From the NCBI GenBank assembly GCA_027073945.1, contig JALTEL010000373.1, forward strand, positions 1 through 7,270: 7,270 nt of DNA. The letters run 5' to 3'. Both the position numbers and the translations under genes were made by a program. Of the stretch, positions 1 to 7,270 are shown in pieces. The number at the start of each line of letters is the position of its first letter. Position 1 is the stretch's first letter. The stretch comes from Caldifarciminota bacterium (GTDB lineage: Bacteria > WOR-3 > Hydrothermia > UBA1063 > CAJXJZ01). Under the pieces are notes generated by a model. The model did not search any database, was not told the DNA's origin, and worked only from the letters and a program-made list of their open reading frames with translations.

Positions 1-1
1 A

Positions 2-4669
<4,668 letters not shown>

Positions 4670-4703
4670 AGTAGCGGCACTTTTCTATATGTAAAATAGC
4701 GTT

Positions 4704-4709
4704 GGAGGT
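4704..4709 (+). promoter_or_regulatory. Strong ribosome binding site for the CBS-domain gene
   Basis: GGAGGT sits 9 nt upstream of the ATG at 4719 in the 49-nt gap after the SpoIID-like gene. It supports that start and suggests independent, efficient initiation rather than coupling by overlap. Confidence 0.75.
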
Positions 4710-4718
4710 ATTTGGTCT

Positions 4719-5144
4719 ATGAAGTTGAGAGATATAATGAATACAGAAGTAGTGGCTGTGCGAAAAGACGTAACAATAAAAAAAGCTGCAAAATTGCTAA
4801 GAGAGAAGGAAGTCGGCAGTGTTATCGTTACAGATGAGAAAGATATGCCCGTGGGCATAGTTACTGATAGGGATATTGTGAAACAAGTGCTTGCCATGGA
4901 CAAAGACCCCGGCAAAATAGCGGTGGAAGAGATTATGAGTGCCCCTGTCATTACTGCGGATGAGAATGATGAAATTTTTTATGCGGTAAGAATACTTTCA
5001 GAGAGCAATATAAGAAGATTGCCAATCGTGAATAATCACGGATATTTGAGAGGTATAGTTTCAATTGATGATATTATAGTCATACTGATATCAGAATTTT
5101 CCAACCTCGGTCTTGTACTGGCCAGCTCTTCCAAGCTTATCTGA
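4719..5144 (+). CDS. Stand-alone two-CBS-domain protein
   Basis: A small cytoplasmic protein of 141 residues made almost wholly of a Bateman module: CBS1 at about 7-58 and CBS2 at about 73-127. Each repeat ends in the typical GIV(T/S)xxD motif: T49-D52 in GIVTDRDI and S115-D118 in GIVSIDDI. In known CBS pairs these residues contact the ribose of bound adenine nucleotides (AMP, ADP, ATP or S-adenosylmethionine). The linker keeps the EEIMSxPVIT pattern and the second repeat has the usual IRRLPIV strand. No enzyme, transporter or DNA-binding domain is attached, so the protein probably senses adenylate state and acts on a partner that cannot be named from sequence. The last 14 residues (SNLGLVLASSSKLI) lie outside the domains. 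Gene order suggests it is last in the ligA-side transcription unit. Confidence 0.93.
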   Translation: MKLRDIMNTEVVAVRKDVTIKKAAKLLREKEVGSVIVTDEKDMPVGIVTDRDIVKQVLAMDKDPGKIAVEEIMSAPVITADENDEIFYAVRILSESNIRRLPIVNNHGYLRGIVSIDDIIVILISEFSNLGLVLASSSKLI

Positions 5145-5167
5145 ACGCCAGAATATCAAGACTTTAT

Positions 5168-5186
5168 AAAAAGAAGAGCACTTTTT
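5168..5186. terminator. Possible bidirectional terminator between convergent genes
   Basis: AAAAAG and CTTTTT flank a 7-nt loop in the 47-nt gap between the convergent CBS and era stop codons. The stem is only 6 bp, nearly all A-T, so it would be weak, but it offers a T-run on either strand and lies where a shared terminator is expected. Confidence 0.35.
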
Positions 5187-5191
5187 GGGGA

Positions 5192-6097
5192 TTAAATTCC
5201 CAGTGAGTTCAAAAACCTTTCATTCTTACGCCAGTTCTCCATAACCTTCACGTGTATCTCAAGAAATACAGGCCTCTGTAATTGTTCTTCTATATCTCTT
5301 CTGGCATAAGTGCCCAGTTTTTTTATAGCCTCTCCCTTTTTACCGATGATAATGGGTTTCTGGCTACTCCTTTCCACGTATATAACAGCTTTAATGTAAT
5401 CCTTGCGATTTTCTCCCTGATTTTCAATGAAATGCTCAACCTTTACAGCTGAAGAGTAAGGTATTTCCTGACCATAGAACATATAGAGCTTTTCCCTGAT
5501 AATTTCCTCTACTAAAAAACGTTCTGTTTTATCAGTTACCACCTCTTCCGGGTAAAAGAAATTCCCTATAGGCAGGTATTTAGAGATGGCATTTATGAGC
5601 TCGGCAATGTTTATGCCAAGAGTAACGCTGGTGGGAAATATTTCTTTGAAATTATACAGATTGCTGTATTGCTCTATTATGGGCAGCAGGCTCTTTTTAT
5701 TCACCGTGTCGGATTTGTTTATTGCGAGTATGGTATTCTTTTTAAATGCCTTCAGTTGTTCTATAATGTAAATATCGGTATCCCCTGGCTCTTCCGGTAC
5801 TGTCATGAAAAGTGCCACATCCGCATCCTTCAGGGATGACAGTGCCGTGTTCAGCATGTGTTTATGTATGGCAGTTCCTGGATTTTTAATAATTCCGGGC
5901 GTATCCAGAAATATCATCTGAAAATCCTTTTCCGTAAGAATGCCTGTTATTTTGTGTCTTGTGGTCTGAGGTCTTCTGGAAATGGCTGCGAGTTTTATTC
6001 CTACCAATTTGTCAAGCAAGGTTGATTTCCCAACATTCGGCCTGCCTATCATGCTTACATAACCTGCTCTTTTTTCAGAACTCTTTTTTAAGTCCAA
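5192..6097 (-). CDS. era: GTPase Era
   Basis: An essential GTPase that binds the 3' end of 16S rRNA and helps mature the 30S subunit. At 301 residues it has the usual length. G1 is GRPNVGKST (18-26), the switch I region has PQTTRH (43-48), G3 is DTPG (64-67), G4 is NKSD (126-129), and the G5 region reads TSVT (155-158) where most Era proteins have SA. The C-terminal KH domain carries GKKG (251-254) within the IIIGKKGEAIKKLG segment, then RDIEEQL and the usual VKVMENWRKN end. The start is TTG at 6097-6095. It is chosen because Era-like sequence begins just inside it and AAGGAG lies 8 nt upstream; the nearby ATG at 6104 is in another frame and belongs to the preceding gene. It overlaps that gene by 23 nt. 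Confidence 0.97.
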   Translation of the reverse strand: MDLKKSSEKRAGYVSMIGRPNVGKSTLLDKLVGIKLAAISRRPQTTRHKITGILTEKDFQMIFLDTPGIIKNPGTAIHKHMLNTALSSLKDADVALFMTVPEEPGDTDIYIIEQLKAFKKNTILAINKSDTVNKKSLLPIIEQYSNLYNFKEIFPTSVTLGINIAELINAISKYLPIGNFFYPEEVVTDKTERFLVEEIIREKLYMFYGQEIPYSSAVKVEHFIENQGENRKDYIKAVIYVERSSQKPIIIGKKGEAIKKLGTYARRDIEEQLQRPVFLEIHVKVMENWRKNERFLNSLGI

Positions 6098-7202
6098 TTC
6101 TCATTCTCCTTATCAAAGTTCCGCTTTTCTGGTTATACCCGTAATCGGAAGATTGTTCTACGGAAACCATTGCAGATATATGATTTTTTATTTTTGCTTC
6201 CAACCCGACTCCGAGTCTGTAAAACCCGTTTTTAAAATAATAATCTCTGGTATAAATCTCTGACCGGCCAATAATACTCAATCTTTTAATAGGTATGGTG
6301 AAATCAGCATTCATATAGTTTCTTTTGTTAGCTGGCATGGCCAGGAATTTTACAGCCTCTGCATTTGCATATTTACCCCTGTAAAAAAGTGCAATCTTCT
6401 CTTCAAGATATTCGTTTGACCAGTTTTTTTCATAGCTTGCACCCAATCCTGATTTTTCTATTCTCAAACTGATGTTTTTTTCTCTGTTGTTTTTGGTGTA
6501 ATTTGTATCAGCTTCCATAGACTCGATTTCCAGATAAGGGTCGTTGTGGATTTTACTTTCGGTTTTCAATACTATATACATATCGTAAAAAAGTAATTTT
6601 TTTATGAGTATCTGTGGATATAAATTCCTATCAATACCGAGGCTGACAATTTTTCTTGAATCAACAATACCTATGCCGCCTGAAATCCATTTATCCCCGC
6701 TGCCTTCTATGTATGTTAAAATCCCGCCATCTGACAGATGTGTAAAGGCTATAAACGGAACTGCAGAGACAAGTCGTCTGGTGGGCTCTGTACCTGCAGA
6801 CTTTGCATTGTAGTAAAAGCCCTTTGTAAGTATATCGCCTGACAGAATGAGATGCCCTGTTCTCATAAATAATGTGACGGTATCAGTGGTAACTGATAGT
6901 GATTTATCGGAATTAAACTCTCCGTATTGATTCAGGCCTGCATATAGAAAGCTGTTGTTCGCTTTAAGGCTTAAAGCGTCCTCAAATCTGTTCTCATTCC
7001 CATAGTTTAACTGCCTTATGGACAAATGTATGTCTTTTGATTGCAAGAGAAAGAACGGATAATATCCAGCCGATATTTCAATTGTATTTCTCGCAGTCTT
7101 TGCGTATTTTATCCCCGGGGGAGGTATATGTACCACTTTTTCCGGACTGAAAATGGAATCCGGAATAACAAACGTATATAAACTCATCAGTAGAATAATC
7201 AT
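6075..7202 (-). CDS. Predicted outer-membrane beta-barrel protein, family not recognised
   Basis: A protein of 375 residues with a short hydrophobic N-terminus (residues 2-14, MIILLMSLYTFVIP) that could be a signal peptide, though without basic residues at its start. The rest is rich in alternating polar/hydrophobic stretches with many Tyr, Gly and aromatic residues, for example HLSIRQLNYG, LYAGLNQYG, LILSGDI, NADFTIPIKRLSIIGRSEIY and FYRLGVGLEAKI. It ends in IGLKKEF, a terminal Phe typical of proteins handled by the BAM complex. This pattern suggests a barrel of roughly 14-18 strands in the outer membrane, but I cannot name a family and see no enzymatic motif. The ATG start has GGAGGT 7 nt upstream and an in-frame TGA two codons before it, so no longer start is possible. 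It overlaps both the upstream membrane-protein gene (4 nt) and era (23 nt). Confidence 0.75.
   Translation of the reverse strand: MIILLMSLYTFVIPDSIFSPEKVVHIPPPGIKYAKTARNTIEISAGYYPFFLLQSKDIHLSIRQLNYGNENRFEDALSLKANNSFLYAGLNQYGEFNSDKSLSVTTDTVTLFMRTGHLILSGDILTKGFYYNAKSAGTEPTRRLVSAVPFIAFTHLSDGGILTYIEGSGDKWISGGIGIVDSRKIVSLGIDRNLYPQILIKKLLFYDMYIVLKTESKIHNDPYLEIESMEADTNYTKNNREKNISLRIEKSGLGASYEKNWSNEYLEEKIALFYRGKYANAEAVKFLAMPANKRNYMNADFTIPIKRLSIIGRSEIYTRDYYFKNGFYRLGVGLEAKIKNHISAMVSVEQSSDYGYNQKSGTLIRRMRIGLKKEF
6106..6111 (-). promoter_or_regulatory. Ribosome binding site that fixes the TTG start of era
   Basis: On the minus strand AAGGAG is followed by 8 nt and then TTG at 6097. It lies inside the coding end of the upstream beta-barrel gene. 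The spacing is ideal for the TTG and supports it as the initiation codon. Confidence 0.8.
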
Positions 7203-7270
7203 CTGTCACACCTCCGTGCTAAAAGAATTGCTATCAATGAAAAAATTATATTTGCTCCCCACATTGAAAT
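7199..7270 (-). CDS. C-terminal end of a membrane protein, possibly LptF/LptG permease (partial)
   Basis: A minus-strand frame enters from the right edge and stops at TGA 7201-7199, overlapping the ATG of the beta-barrel gene as ATGA. The 23 visible residues form one hydrophobic helix beginning ISMWGANIIFSLIA and ending in a basic tail, LLARRCDR. The W-x-x-N-(I/L)-(I/L)-F helix followed by LL-x-R-R resembles, from memory, the last transmembrane helix of LptF/LptG, the inner-membrane permeases that extract lipopolysaccharide. With so few residues this is a suggestion, but a coding end is well supported by the overlap and ribosome-binding-site arrangement. Too short for ordinary ORF calling. 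Confidence 0.5.
   Translation of the reverse strand: MSMWGANIIFSLIAILLARRCDR
7210..7215 (-). promoter_or_regulatory. Ribosome binding site of the beta-barrel gene
   Basis: GGAGGT on the minus strand lies 7 nt before the ATG at 7202, inside the end of the upstream gene. It confirms the start. Confidence 0.75.

Noticed and set aside
4670..4718. Possible promoter (TAAAAT near 4692) before the CBS gene
   Set aside because: No acceptable -35 hexamer lies 16-18 nt upstream, and such A/T hexamers are expected by chance in this AT-rich DNA.
4685..4951. Minus-strand open frame of 88 codons opposite the CBS gene
   Set aside because: Lies antisense to a clear CBS-domain gene; its Ser/Thr/Ile-rich product is a typical reading-frame shadow with no recognisable domain.
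5027..5040. Small palindrome CGTGA-ATAA-TCACG in the CBS gene
   Set aside because: A 5-bp stem inside coding sequence without a T-run or repeat copies is expected by chance.
5187..5201. GGGGA / TTCCC inverted repeat at the era stop codon
   Set aside because: The stem is only 4-5 bp including a G-T pair, with no following T-run on either strand; the AAAAAG/CTTTTT hairpin beside it is the better terminator candidate.

Overview
The window is a dense, AT-rich bacterial chromosome segment made of housekeeping genes and two poorly known envelope genes. A signal-peptide-bearing protein with outer-membrane beta-barrel character, plus a likely LptF/LptG-type permease end, points to a diderm bacterium. 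The SpoIID/LytB-like gene, the NAD-dependent ligase and Era do not fix the phylum. A deep-branching or candidate-phylum diderm (WOR-3-like lineages, for instance) would fit, but that is only a guess. No tRNA, rRNA, CRISPR array, insertion sequence or other mobile-element signature was seen, and no gap without a gene exceeds about 50 bases.

Left block, plus strand (1-5144): a membrane-bound GGDEF diguanylate cyclase, cut by the left window edge, overlaps the start of ligA by 17 nt. ligA overlaps a divergent SpoIID/LytB-domain exported protein by 4 nt (ATGA). After 49 nt with a strong Shine-Dalgarno comes a stand-alone two-CBS-domain protein. The first three genes are almost certainly co-transcribed and translationally coupled; the CBS gene is probably the last in the unit.

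Right block, minus strand (7270-5192): the end of a membrane protein resembling the LptF/LptG C-terminus overlaps by 4 nt a predicted outer-membrane beta-barrel protein, which overlaps by 23 nt the GTPase gene era, read from a TTG start. The two blocks converge at 5145-5191, which holds a short AT-rich hairpin that could act in both directions.

The most unusual item is the SpoIID-like protein. Its fold motifs are recognisable, but the position of the catalytic glutamate is alanine and the terminal GHGxGxSQ-type motif is degenerate, so it looks like a pseudoenzyme or a repurposed peptidoglycan-binding protein. No clear multi-gene novel system (defence, mobile element or biosynthetic cluster) is visible.
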